Made by a program: the position numbers and the translations under genes. The notes under the pieces are model-generated. The model did not search any database. It was not told where the DNA came from and was given only the letters and a program-made list of their open reading frames with translations. This document shows, piece after piece, positions 20,226 through 28,337 of a stretch of 64,000 bases of DNA; positions within the stretch are counted from its first letter, which is position 1, and each line of letters starts with the position of its first letter. The stretch covers positions 62,001-126,000 of the forward strand of contig NZ_JAPWGO010000009.1 of NCBI RefSeq assembly GCF_027213785.1. Reading direction: 5' to 3'. Source of the stretch: Limimaricola sp. G21655-S1 (GTDB lineage Bacteria > Pseudomonadota > Alphaproteobacteria > Rhodobacterales > Rhodobacteraceae).

Positions 20226-21815
20226 ATGCTCCTGTCCCTGATCAAGATCCTGGCCTTCGTCGCCGCCGTGGCAGGCCTCACCTGGGGCGCCGCGCGGCTC
20301 ACCGACGTGACCGGCGGGGCCGAGATCGCCATGGCCGGCTACGAGGTCACGCTCGGGCCGCTGCAGCTGGTGCTGGCGATCGCATTGCTGGCGCTTCTCG
20401 GCTGGCTGCTGTTCAAGGCGCTGGGCCTGCTCCTGGCCCTGCTGCACTTCATCAATGGCGACGACACCGCGGTCAGCCGCTGGTTCTCGCGCTCGCGCGA
20501 GCGCAAGGGCTACAAGGCGCTGGGCGACGGCCTCGTCGCGCTGGCCGCGGGCGAGGGCGAGGCGGCGATGGCCAAGGGCCGCAAGGCCGAGCGCTACCTG
20601 CGCCGCCCCGAGATCACCTCGATCCTGGTGGCCCAGGGCGCCGAGCTGGTGGGCGACCGCAAGACCGCCGAGGGCGCTTATCGCGATCTGGTGAAGATCG
20701 ACCGCACCCGCTTTGTCGGGGTGCGCGGGCTGATGCGGCAGCGCCTCGCCGAGGGTGACACCGACACCGCGATGAAGCTCGCCCAGAAGGCGTTCGAGCT
20801 GAAGCCGCGCCATGTCGAGACGCAGGACACGCTGCTCCGGCTGCAGGCCGAGGCGCATGACTGGTCCGGTGCCCGTGCCACGCTGGAGGCCAAGCGCCGC
20901 TCCGGCGCGCTGCCGCGCAACGTGGTCCGGCGCCGCGACGCGGTGCTGGCGCTGTCCGAGGCGCGCGACGTGATCGACGACACCGCCAGCATCGAGATGC
21001 GCGAGAAGGCGATCGAGGCGAACCGGCTGTCGCCGGACCTGATTCCCGCCGCCGTGCTCGCCGCGCGCAGCTACCTCGCCGTCGGCAACACCCGCTACGC
21101 CACCCGGGTGATCCGCAAGGCCTGGGAGGCGGAGCCGCATCCCGATCTCGCGCAGGTCTTTGCCGAGATCGCCCCCGAGGAGGATGCGCAGGCCCGGCTC
21201 AAGCGCTTCTCGGTGCTGCTCAAGGCGCGGCCCGACCACCCCGAAACCCGGATGCTCGAGGCCGAGCTGATGATCGCGGCCGAGCAGTTCAACGAGGCGC
21301 GGCGCGCGCTCGGCGATCTGGTCGAGACCGACCCCACCGCCCGCGTGCTGACGCTGATGGCGGCGATCGAGCGCGGCCGCGGCGCCGACGACGCGGTGGT
21401 GCGCGGCTGGCTGACCCGGGCGCTGACCGCGCCGCGCGGCCCGCAATGGGTCTGCGAGAACTGTCACAACGTGCACCAGCACTGGGAACCGGTCTGCTCG
21501 AACTGTCATGCCTTCGACACGCTGGGCTGGACCCGCCCGGCCGACAGCGGCACGACGCTGCCGCGCGGCACCGAAATGCTGCCGCTGATCGTCGGCGGCG
21601 GTGTCGGCCGCGCCGAACCGCCCGTTCCCGCAGTAGCCGAGGTGCGCGAGGCCGGAGCGACCGCCTCCCCCCTGCCCGCCCGCGACGCCGCCGCCTCCAC
21701 GCCGCGCACGAACGGCGACGGCGAGATGGACGAGGCGGAGATCGTGGTGCCGCACGGCGACAAGACCGCTGCCCGGTCCGAGGCAGCGGAGGCCGTGACC
21801 GAAGGGCGAAAATAG
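20226..21815 (+). CDS. hemY: HemY-like TPR membrane protein with a zinc-ribbon tail
   Basis: 529 residues. Two N-terminal membrane helices (about 5-25 and 48-76) match the HemY_N domain, followed by TPR-like helical repeats to about residue 400. At about 408-430 there is a CxxC...CxxC zinc ribbon (CENCHNVHQHWEPVCSNC), then a low-complexity tail. HemY of this type is associated with haem biosynthesis; it is not the protoporphyrinogen oxidase sometimes given the same name. It is last in the hemD-mitofilin-hemY cluster. Confidence 0.88.
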   Translation: MLLSLIKILAFVAAVAGLTWGAARLTDVTGGAEIAMAGYEVTLGPLQLVLAIALLALLGWLLFKALGLLLALLHFINGDDTAVSRWFSRSRERKGYKALGDGLVALAAGEGEAAMAKGRKAERYLRRPEITSILVAQGAELVGDRKTAEGAYRDLVKIDRTRFVGVRGLMRQRLAEGDTDTAMKLAQKAFELKPRHVETQDTLLRLQAEAHDWSGARATLEAKRRSGALPRNVVRRRDAVLALSEARDVIDDTASIEMREKAIEANRLSPDLIPAAVLAARSYLAVGNTRYATRVIRKAWEAEPHPDLAQVFAEIAPEEDAQARLKRFSVLLKARPDHPETRMLEAELMIAAEQFNEARRALGDLVETDPTARVLTLMAAIERGRGADDAVVRGWLTRALTAPRGPQWVCENCHNVHQHWEPVCSNCHAFDTLGWTRPADSGTTLPRGTEMLPLIVGGGVGRAEPPVPAVAEVREAGATASPLPARDAAASTPRTNGDGEMDEAEIVVPHGDKTAARSEAAEAVTEGRK

Positions 21816-21857
21816 CCCTTTTCCCCCCGCCGCCCGGGTGCTAAGAGGCGCCCGGGC

Positions 21858-21933
21858 GCCGCTGTAGCTCAGCTGGTAGAGCACGTCATTCGTAATGATG
21901 GGGTCGGGGGTTCGAGTCCCTTCAGCGGCACCA
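21858..21933 (+). tRNA. tRNA-Thr (anticodon CGT)
   Basis: Full cloverleaf. Acceptor GCCGCTG pairs with CAGCGGC, the D-arm is GCTCAGCTGGTAGAGC, and the anticodon stem-loop CGTCA-TTCGTAA-TGATG gives anticodon CGT, reading ACG. The T-arm is GGGGGTTCGAGTCCC. The discriminator A and CCA are encoded (21930-21933). Its 3' end is a likely integration site, since an integrase remnant follows 74 bp later. Confidence 0.97.
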
Positions 21934-22361
21934 CCCAAATCTCCAAAGCATTGTTTCGCCTCGGCTTTCGATCGGATCAAGCCAAGGCGTAGTACATGCC
22001 GGAGTACATTTCTGCCCCCACTGCTTCCTCAAGGATGGCATCTTCTACTTCCAGCGTCGGGTGCCGACCGAGCTGAGATGCCATTACACGTCATCGAGGA
22101 TCTTATAGTTGCTTCGGGCAAGGTCGGCGCGGGTGGCGGCTGCGTGGGGCGTACGTGCGGTGCAGGACGTGAATGTCAGTCTCACGATAGACGAAGCGGA
22201 TTCCACCTTCCACCCGAGACAGATCGGCGGCTGCGGCCCCACCATTCCTTGGTAAATATTTTACCGTTTGGACAAAGTCTTTGAAATGCCTGTTTCGTTG
22301 GCAAGTTGCGCCTTTATTGAGCAGCAGAGGTTTCGAGCAAGTCAAAGAGGAGGATATCCGA
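21934..22361. other. 428-bp gene-free region behind tRNA-Thr, accessory DNA
   Basis: Apart from the integrase fragment, no convincing gene is present. Base composition drops sharply: the 60 bases from 22261 are about 42% GC by eye, against about 70% in neighbouring genes. This supports foreign origin. An overlapping minus-strand open frame (22103-22540) has no recognisable features and crosses the next gene's start, so I do not call it. Confidence 0.5.
22007..22108 (+). pseudogene. Tyrosine integrase remnant (N-terminal fragment)
   Basis: A 33-codon open fragment encodes CPHCFLKDGIFYFQRRVP followed by TELRCHYTSSRI, then stops at TAG. The block GIFYFQRRVPxxLxxHY is the N-terminal arm-binding segment common to Rhodobacterales phage and island integrases. 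No catalytic domain follows, so the gene is broken. Its position 74 bp behind tRNA-Thr, in the same direction, fits a former island integrated into that tRNA. Confidence 0.6.
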
Positions 22362-23492
22362 ATGACGATCTCCACCATTGGCCAGCAGCTCGACCCGCTC
22401 TGGCAAGCCGCGCAGAATGCCGCATCCACTACCACTGCTTCGACTGACCCATCGCCTTCTGGCGGCACACAAACTTCCCCCGCGATCATCATGGATATTT
22501 CCGGAGATGCTAGCGGTGACTCTGCCAGTACGACGACCATGACGAGGGCGGAGCGAGACGCAGCGAAGGCTGCCCTGAAGGTCCAAGAAGAAGCGGCAGA
22601 GGCTCAGGCAAAGGCCGAAGAGGAAGCACTCGAAGCGGCAGCGAAAGCCGCCAAGGAGGCTGCGGAGGCCGCTGAAGACATTGCAAAGGCCGAGGCCAAA
22701 GCCGCTGAGGAAGCAGCGGAGGCGCAGGCAAAGGCCGAGGAAGAGGCACTTGAAGCAGCCGAAAAGGCAGCCAAGGAAGCCGCTGAGGAGGCAGAAGATC
22801 TGGCCAAGGCTCAGGCCAAGGCTGAGGAAGAGGCACTTGAAGCAGCCGAAAAGGCAGCCAAGGAAGCCGCTGAGGAGGCAGAAGATCTGGCCAAGGCTCA
22901 GGCCAAGGCTGAGGAAGAGGCACTTGAAGCAGCCGAAAAGGCAGCCAAGGAAGCCGCTGAGGAGGCAGAAGATCTGGCCAAGGCTCAGGCCAAGGCCGAC
23001 GAGGAAGCTGCCGAGGCTGCTGCAAAGGCGGCAAAGGACGCCTCCAGGAGTGGAGGTGATCCAGTTGCCGGGCCTGCTGGCGCAACTGCCGCGCAAGGAC
23101 CGGATGGCGCCAAAGAGAATGGCTTCATTGACGAAACCGGGGCTGTCGCCAGTCGCGCCTCCGAAAACTCCAGAGCCTTTGAGCGTGCTGGCCCGAAGGA
23201 GAAGGGCTGGAACAAGGTTGATGACTCCTTGACCGCGACTGTTCGTCCCGAGGAAGTCCAAGAGGCCGAAGAAGATGTGGACATCGCCGCATCGCGTGAA
23301 GCTGCCAAGCGGGTGCAAGCCAGGATGATGCAGGAGTCCGTTATCTCCCTGATCAGCAGTACCGATAAAGTGGGCATCACGCTCAAGCCTATCGAGAACG
23401 TCTCGACAGAACGAGCTGGCGGCTCCTACGCAGCGGCCACGCCAAAGCCGGACGCAGTAGAGGCCAGGCAACGCGTGTCAGTGGCAGCTTGA
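22362..23492 (+). CDS. Ala/Glu/Lys-rich coiled-coil repeat protein, unknown function
   Basis: 376 residues, not recognised. The N-terminal 70 residues are Thr/Ser/Ala-rich with DPLWQAAQ and SPAIIMDISGDASG, and have no signal peptide. Residues about 75-230 are a continuous charged helix rich in AEEEALEAAEKAAKEA. The core consists of three 29-residue units, nearly identical at DNA level. The C-terminal 130 residues are non-repetitive, with RVQARMMQESVISLISS. The ribosome-binding site AGAGGAGGA sits 7 bp before the ATG, so it is probably expressed. The composition recalls TolA-type linkers, but no TolA domain was found. Confidence 0.7.
   Translation: MTISTIGQQLDPLWQAAQNAASTTTASTDPSPSGGTQTSPAIIMDISGDASGDSASTTTMTRAERDAAKAALKVQEEAAEAQAKAEEEALEAAAKAAKEAAEAAEDIAKAEAKAAEEAAEAQAKAEEEALEAAEKAAKEAAEEAEDLAKAQAKAEEEALEAAEKAAKEAAEEAEDLAKAQAKAEEEALEAAEKAAKEAAEEAEDLAKAQAKADEEAAEAAAKAAKDASRSGGDPVAGPAGATAAQGPDGAKENGFIDETGAVASRASENSRAFERAGPKEKGWNKVDDSLTATVRPEEVQEAEEDVDIAASREAAKRVQARMMQESVISLISSTDKVGITLKPIENVSTERAGGSYAAATPKPDAVEARQRVSVAA
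22743..22998 (+). repeat. Three tandem 87-bp direct repeats
   Basis: Units begin at 22743, 22830 and 22917, each starting GAGGCACTTGAAGCAGCC. The copies appear identical base for base except for the last few bases of the third unit. The period is 29 codons, so copy-number change keeps the frame. A more diverged half-unit lies upstream near 22617. Identity at synonymous positions points to recent duplication. Confidence 0.9.
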
Positions 23493-23501
23493 CGTGGAAA
23501 G

Positions 23502-23526
23502 GGCCGGGAAACACATCGTCCCGGCC
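23502..23526 (+). terminator. Hairpin after the repeat-protein gene
   Basis: GGCCGGGA and TCCCGGCC form an 8-bp stem with a 9-base loop, 10 bp after the stop codon. It is followed by TACCTCTCC rather than a T run. It is a plausible transcript end. Confidence 0.45.
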
Positions 23527-23872
23527 TACCTCTCCGCATCGCCCTCATAGTTCTGAGAAGCCTGAGATCGCGCACGGATCACCCGGGCGTCGATCCGAAC
23601 GACCGTGCATCGACGGATGCTGAGGAGTGGGTCACGGCTACGGGGAAGGTCCTCCCGTTGAACTCGGCGCCCGAGGGAGCGAGCCGAGATCCCACATCCG
23701 CGCCGTGACCCTTGCAAGCGACCAAGCAGCACTCATCAACCCACGAAACGAGGGTACCACCCCTGCCGTTCCTGATCTAAAGTAAACGTCCGGATGCATC
23801 CGGTCTGTACGGGTTCCGACAAAGCCGGGAGCCGCCTCTCCAGACTTGTGCCGCGTGCATCCCGGGCAGGCG
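23527..23872. other. Decayed 350-bp region without a gene
   Basis: No open frame here has recognisable motifs, and short frames on both strands end quickly. The only structure seen is a small perfect palindrome, CCGGATGCATCCGG, near 23791-23804. No second copy of the tRNA-Thr 3' end was found, so the right border of the presumed island is undefined. Confidence 0.4.
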
Positions 23873-24424
23873 TCAGCGGGGGCTGCGCTTGGCCAGGATC
23901 CGCTGAAGGGTGCGGCGATGCATGCCCAGACGCCGCGCCGTCTCGCTGACATTGCGATCGCACAGCTCGTAGACCCGCTGGATGTGCTCCCAGCGCACCC
24001 GGTCGGCGCTCATCGGGTTCTCGGGCGGCGGCGGCAACGCGTCGTCGCGCGCCAGAAGCGCGTTGGTCACCTCGGTCGCATCGGCGGGCTTGGACAGGTA
24101 GTCGGTCGCGCCGATCTTCACCGCCGCCACCGCCGTGGCGATGGCGCCATAGCCGGTCAGCACCACGATCCGCGCCTCCGGGCGGCTTTCGCGCAGCACC
24201 TCGACCACGTCGAGCCCGTTGCCGTCCTCGAGCCGCAGATCGACCACCGCATAGGCCGGCGGGGTCTGCGTGGCGATGCGCCGCCCCTCCTCGACCGTGC
24301 CGGCGAGCGTCACCGTGAAGCCGCGCTTTTCCATCGCCTTGCCGAGACGTTTCAGAAAGGCCTCGTCGTCATCGACCAGCAGCAGGCTCGGGTCCGGGCC
24401 GAGATCGATCGCCTCTGCGTTCAT
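23873..24424 (-). CDS. regA: Redox response regulator RegA/PrrA/ActR
   Basis: 183 residues. The receiver domain carries DDDEAFLKRL near the N-terminus, the phosphoryl-accepting aspartate in VVDLRLEDG, and the TGYG and LSKPAD blocks. The C-terminal helix-turn-helix SETARRLGMHRRTLQRILAK is nearly invariant in RegA/PrrA/ActR. It is the DNA-binding partner of RegB and controls photosynthesis, respiration, CO2 and N2 fixation genes in relatives. A 52-bp gap separates it from senC on the same strand; regB is divergent. Confidence 0.97.
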   Translation of the reverse strand: MNAEAIDLGPDPSLLLVDDDEAFLKRLGKAMEKRGFTVTLAGTVEEGRRIATQTPPAYAVVDLRLEDGNGLDVVEVLRESRPEARIVVLTGYGAIATAVAAVKIGATDYLSKPADATEVTNALLARDDALPPPPENPMSADRVRWEHIQRVYELCDRNVSETARRLGMHRRTLQRILAKRSPR

Positions 24425-24476
24425 GTCCGGGTCTCCTCTTGGACGTTCGGGGAAGCTAGCTTCGGCCCCTGCCGGG

Positions 24477-25103
24477 TCAATCCACCGCCTCGACGAGGCA
24501 GGCGGTGCGGCGCGCCACCTCCTCGGGGCCGTCGTCGCGCTTGAAGAACTCCACCGTGCCCGCCTCCGGCAGCACCAGATAGGTCATCGTCTGGTGGTTC
24601 ATCAGGTAATAGTCGGGATCGTCGTCGGCGCGGGCGTAATAGGTCGAATAGGCCTTGGCCGCGGCGGCGATCTGCTCCTCGCTGCCCGACAGCCCGACCA
24701 TCTCGGGATGCATGTTGGCGGCGTAGTCGCCCATCACCTCCGGCGTGTCGCGCGCGGGATCGACGGTGATGAAGACCGGCTGCGCCTCGATGCCGTGATC
24801 CTCGGCGAGGATGTCGACGGCGGCGGCGTTGCGGGCATTGTCGATCGGGCAGACGTCCGGGCAGGAGGTATAGCCGAAATAGACGAGGCTCGGCTCGGTG
24901 ATGACATCGGCGTCCGTGACCTCGCGCCCGGCGCCGTCGAGCAGGGTGAACGGCCCGCCGAGCCGGTCGAAGCCGCCCGCGACATTGCCGGTGCGGCAGG
25001 CGGCGAGCCGGTCCGAGGGCGCGAGGATCGTGGTGGCGACCAGCGCGCCGCCGACGATGGTGGCGACGATGCCTGCGGCGGCGAGGGCGATGGGGCGCTG
25101 CAT
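24477..25103 (-). CDS. senC: SCO1/SenC/PrrC copper chaperone-like protein
   Basis: 208 residues. A single N-terminal membrane anchor (about residues 5-27) is followed by a thioredoxin-fold SCO domain with the copper-binding CPDVC motif and a downstream histidine in NHQTMTYL. SenC/PrrC assists CuA assembly of cytochrome oxidase and, in photosynthetic relatives, affects RegB signalling. The start MQRPIALAAAG has AGGAG upstream. Located between regA and divergent regB, as in Rhodobacter. Confidence 0.94.
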   Translation of the reverse strand: MQRPIALAAAGIVATIVGGALVATTILAPSDRLAACRTGNVAGGFDRLGGPFTLLDGAGREVTDADVITEPSLVYFGYTSCPDVCPIDNARNAAAVDILAEDHGIEAQPVFITVDPARDTPEVMGDYAANMHPEMVGLSGSEEQIAAAAKAYSTYYARADDDPDYYLMNHQTMTYLVLPEAGTVEFFKRDDGPEEVARRTACLVEAVD

Positions 25104-25194
25104 GCGAACTCCTGTGGGGCGGGCCGCCGCATTGATGGCGGCGCGGGGGCTGCCTATCAATGGTCCTCATTGACGCACAAGCCGGAGCCGCGCC

Positions 25195-26568
25195 TTGCCC
25201 CTTCACGATTCAGAGTTGGCGATGCTGCGCGATTTCGGCCGCCGCAACCGGGTCCGGGTCAGGACCCAGATCCTGCTGCGCTGGATCGCGCTGGCCGGGC
25301 AGACCGGCGCGGCGCTGGTCGCGGCGCTGGTCTACGGCCTCGTGTTTCCCACCGGGCTGGTGGCGATCACCATCGGCGTCGCCGGCATCGCCAACCTGCT
25401 CGCGGCCTTCCTGCTGCCTTCGGCGCGGCGTCTGAGCGAGGGTGAATCCACCGCGATGCTGGTCTTCGACATCGTCCAGCTCTCGGTGCTGCTGTGGCTC
25501 ACCGGCGGCATCTCCAACCCCTTCGCGCTCCTGATGCTGGCCCCGGTCACCATCTCGGCCACGATGCTGCGACTGCCCGGCGTGCTGCTGGTGGGCGGGC
25601 TGGCGCTGGTGTCGGTGACGGTGCTCTGGCTATGGAGCATGCCGATCCTGTCGCCGCAGATGACGCCGCTTTCGCCGCCCGAGCTGCTGCGCTTCGGCTT
25701 CTGGCTGGCGCTGGCGATCGGCATCACCTTCATCGGGCTCTACGTGCGGCGGGTGACGCTCGAGCGGCAGGCGATGGGCGACGCGCTGGCCGCGACGCAG
25801 CTGGCCTTGGCGCGCGAACAGAAGCTGACCGATCTGGGCGGCGTCGTCGCGGCGGCCGCGCATGAGCTGGGCACGCCGCTGGCCACCATCACCCTGACCG
25901 CCTCCGAACTGGCCGACGATCTCTCGGACAGCCCCGAACTGGCCGAGGACGCGGCGCTGATCCGGGCCCAGGCGATCCGCTGTCGCGACATCCTGCGTTC
26001 CATGGGGCGGGCCGGCAAGGAGGACACGCATCTGCGGCAGGCACCGCTCGAAGCGGTGGTGCGCGAGGCCGCCGAGCCGCATCTGGCGCGCGGTCGCGAG
26101 GTGGTCTTCGCGGTCGGGGCCGAGCCCGGCGCCGAGGAGGATATCGAGTTCCAGCCGGTGATCCACCGCCGGCCCGAGATCGTGCACGGGTTGCGCAACC
26201 TGATCCAGAACGCCGTCGATTTCTCGGCCGGCCGGGTCGAGATCGACCTCGCCTGGACCGCCGACAGCGTCATGGTGACGATCGAGGATGACGGCCCCGG
26301 CTTTCCGCCAGGGCTGATCGAGCGGATCGGAGACCCGTTCATGCGATCGCGCCGCAGGCCCGGCTACGAGGGGATGGGGCTGGGGCTGTTCATCGCCAAG
26401 ACGCTGCTGGAGCGGTCCGGCGCGCGGCTCAGCTTCGCCAATGGCGGCGACCGGCTGCGGGCCAGCGGCGTTGCGGCGGGCGGTGCCATCGTCATGGTGG
26501 CCTGGCCGCGCGCCGCGCTGGAGGCGCAGCCCGGCGCGAACGAGCCCAATCCGCATTTTCTTCCCTGA
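25195..26568 (+). CDS. regB: Redox sensor histidine kinase RegB/PrrB/ActS
   Basis: 457 residues. It has about six membrane helices up to residue 183, with the quinone-binding block GGISNPF at 104-110 between helices. The H-box AAHELGTPLATI contains phosphorylated H223. The redox-active cysteine expected for RegB is present at 263 (IRCRDILRSMGRAG). N, G1 and G2 ATP-binding boxes follow. A TTG start at 25195 gives the N-terminal length seen in relatives; ATG at 25222 is the alternative. Divergent from senC with a 91-bp shared control region. Confidence 0.95.
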   Translation: MPLHDSELAMLRDFGRRNRVRVRTQILLRWIALAGQTGAALVAALVYGLVFPTGLVAITIGVAGIANLLAAFLLPSARRLSEGESTAMLVFDIVQLSVLLWLTGGISNPFALLMLAPVTISATMLRLPGVLLVGGLALVSVTVLWLWSMPILSPQMTPLSPPELLRFGFWLALAIGITFIGLYVRRVTLERQAMGDALAATQLALAREQKLTDLGGVVAAAAHELGTPLATITLTASELADDLSDSPELAEDAALIRAQAIRCRDILRSMGRAGKEDTHLRQAPLEAVVREAAEPHLARGREVVFAVGAEPGAEEDIEFQPVIHRRPEIVHGLRNLIQNAVDFSAGRVEIDLAWTADSVMVTIEDDGPGFPPGLIERIGDPFMRSRRRPGYEGMGLGLFIAKTLLERSGARLSFANGGDRLRASGVAAGGAIVMVAWPRAALEAQPGANEPNPHFLP

Positions 26569-26602
26569 ACGTTACGTCGCCAATCAAGGACGCCACGTCG
26601 CG

Positions 26603-26620
26603 AACGGCGCGGGCGCCGTT
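26603..26620 (+). terminator. Perfect inverted repeat after regB
   Basis: AACGGCGCGGGCGCCGTT is an uninterrupted inverted repeat 35 bp behind the regB stop. It has no following T tract (AAGGTTAAC). It may mark the regB transcript end and lies directly next to the CtrA box. Confidence 0.4.
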
Positions 26621-26624
26621 AAGG

Positions 26625-26639
26625 TTAACACCCGGTTAA
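26625..26639 (+). promoter_or_regulatory. CtrA box upstream of the divL-like gene
   Basis: TTAACACCCGGTTAA matches the full CtrA consensus TTAA-N7-TTAA, and another TTAA lies just before it (26619-26622). It sits about 47-61 bp before the start of a DivL-like gene. DivL acts in the CtrA phosphorelay in Caulobacter and Rhodobacter, so feedback control is plausible. I found no other perfect TTAA-N7-TTAA in the gaps I read. Confidence 0.6.
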
Positions 26640-26685
26640 GGGTTGGTTTTCACTCTGGGTCGACACTCCTTGAGGTTGCGTGTCC

Positions 26686-28290
26686 ATGCCCTTGCCACCC
26701 TTGCTCTCGTTCCTGCTCGTCATCTGCGTCTCGACCCTGTCGGCGACGATGATCGTGGTCCTGCTCGGGCGAATGACGGCCCGGACCAAGGCCGCGCCCC
26801 CTCCCGCCCCTCGGAGCGTGTTCCTGTTCGACGGCGATTGCCTGATCGATGCCAGCGCCCCGGCGCGGCGCCTGCTCGACCGGCTCGACGGGGTCGGCAC
26901 CGAACGCGACCTGCTCACCGGGCTTCTGGAACCCCGCTTTCCGGGCCTCGGCGCGCGGCTGCGAAACCTGGAGGGCGACGGCCACAGCCGGCTCGAGGCG
27001 CGCGGCGGCATCGGCCGGATCGAGATCGAGCATTGGGACGGGCTGCTGCGGCTGACCCTGTGCCCCGACGGGACCTCAGACCTGACCCGCGAGGCGGTCG
27101 ACGCGATCGCCTTCGCGGCGCTTCAGGACGAGCTGGAGACCCTGCGCTGCATCGGCGAGGACGCGCCGCAGCTGATCTGGAAGCTCGACCCCGAGGGACG
27201 ACTGAGCTGGGCCAACCGCGCCTATATGCAGCTTGCCGAGGCGCGGCGGCAGGCGCATGACCCGCCCTGCCCGGCCGGGGATGTCGACTGGATGCCGGGC
27301 GAGCTGTTCGAGGCGCCGGGCTTCGAGCCCGCCGGACCCGACCGCGAGCGTTGCCGCACCAGCCTGTCGCTCGGGGAGACTCGCCGCAGCTGGTTCGAGA
27401 TCACCCGCATCAGGCGCGGCGCGGAACACGTGCATTTCGCGCTCGACGTGACCGAGGTCGTCGAGGCCGAGCAGGCCCGACGCAAATTCGTGCAGACCCT
27501 GACCAAGACCTTCGCGCAGCTCGCCATCGGCCTCGCCATTTTCGACCGCGACCGCAAGCTGGTGATGTTCAACCCCGCCTTCCACGACCTGACCGGCCTG
27601 CCGATCGCCTTCCTGAGCTCGCGCCCGCAGGTGCAATGCGTGCTCGACCGCCTGCGGGACCGCAACATGCTCCCCGAGCCCAAGGACTACACCAGCTGGC
27701 GCGAACAGGTCGCCGCGCTCGAGGCGCAGGCGGCGCGCGGCACCTATTGCGAGACGTGGTCGCTGCCGGGCGGCCAGACCTACCGGGTCACCGGGCGGCC
27801 GCATCCCGACGGCGCGGTGGCCTTCCTGTTCGAGAATATCAGCGCCGAGATCTCCCTGACCCGGCATTTCCGGGCCGGGCTCGATACCGCGCGGGCGGTG
27901 CTCGACACGCTGCCCGAGGCGATCGCGGTGTTCTCGGCCGGCGGCACGCGGCTGCTGCATAACGGGGGCTACGCGGCGCTGTGGGACCTGCCCGAGGGCG
28001 GTCTCGCCGAGATCGGGCTGACCGAGGAGATCGCCCGCTGGCAGGCGCTGGTCGCGCCCTCTCCGGTGCTGGGCGAGCTGCGCGATTTCGCCACCGCCTT
28101 CGGCGAGCGCGCCGAATGGTGCGACCGGCTTAGGCTCAATGACGGGCGCGGCCTGGGCTGCCGCTTCACGCCACTGCCCGGCGGCGCGACGCTGGCGAGC
28201 TTCTGGCCCGAGGCGCCCGAGGCGCCCTGCATCGCCGCCCGGGCCAATGGCGGCGCGGAGTCCGCGCTGGTCCGCGCACGCGGCGGCTGA
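26686..28290 (+). CDS. divL: DivL-like PAS-domain protein lacking a kinase domain
   Basis: About 534 residues. One N-terminal membrane helix (about 3-25) is followed by a variable region and at least two clear PAS-type domains: about 270-375 (AQLAIGLAIFDRDRKLVMFNPAF, EPKDYTSWREQ) and about 390-470 (LDTLPEAIAVFSAGG). No histidine-phosphotransfer or ATP-binding domain follows. The sequence and its place directly before tsaE match DivL, which lacks the ATPase part in Rhodobacter capsulatus and modulates CckA/CtrA. A GTG 6 bp upstream is an alternative start. Confidence 0.75.
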   Translation: MPLPPLLSFLLVICVSTLSATMIVVLLGRMTARTKAAPPPAPRSVFLFDGDCLIDASAPARRLLDRLDGVGTERDLLTGLLEPRFPGLGARLRNLEGDGHSRLEARGGIGRIEIEHWDGLLRLTLCPDGTSDLTREAVDAIAFAALQDELETLRCIGEDAPQLIWKLDPEGRLSWANRAYMQLAEARRQAHDPPCPAGDVDWMPGELFEAPGFEPAGPDRERCRTSLSLGETRRSWFEITRIRRGAEHVHFALDVTEVVEAEQARRKFVQTLTKTFAQLAIGLAIFDRDRKLVMFNPAFHDLTGLPIAFLSSRPQVQCVLDRLRDRNMLPEPKDYTSWREQVAALEAQAARGTYCETWSLPGGQTYRVTGRPHPDGAVAFLFENISAEISLTRHFRAGLDTARAVLDTLPEAIAVFSAGGTRLLHNGGYAALWDLPEGGLAEIGLTEEIARWQALVAPSPVLGELRDFATAFGERAEWCDRLRLNDGRGLGCRFTPLPGGATLASFWPEAPEAPCIAARANGGAESALVRARGG

Positions 28291-28337
28291 GCGGCGTTTC
28301 GGCTTGCAGCACACGGCCCAGCGCCTAGGTTGCGGCC

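Noticed and set aside
22103-22540. Minus-strand gene of 145 residues in the tRNA-Thr accessory patch
   Set aside because: No recognisable motif, and it overlaps the well-supported start and ribosome-binding site of the plus-strand repeat gene.
22743-22998. CRISPR array
   Set aside because: The 87-bp repeats are contiguous with no spacers and are in coding frame.
22314-23471. Long minus-strand open frame opposite the repeat protein
   Set aside because: It is a Cys/Leu/Phe-rich mirror of the Ala/Glu repeats, with no ribosome-binding site. It is explained by the repeat composition.
23527-23872. attR copy of the tRNA-Thr 3' end
   Set aside because: Only the short string ACCACCC recurs; no match to the T-arm or acceptor sequence was seen.
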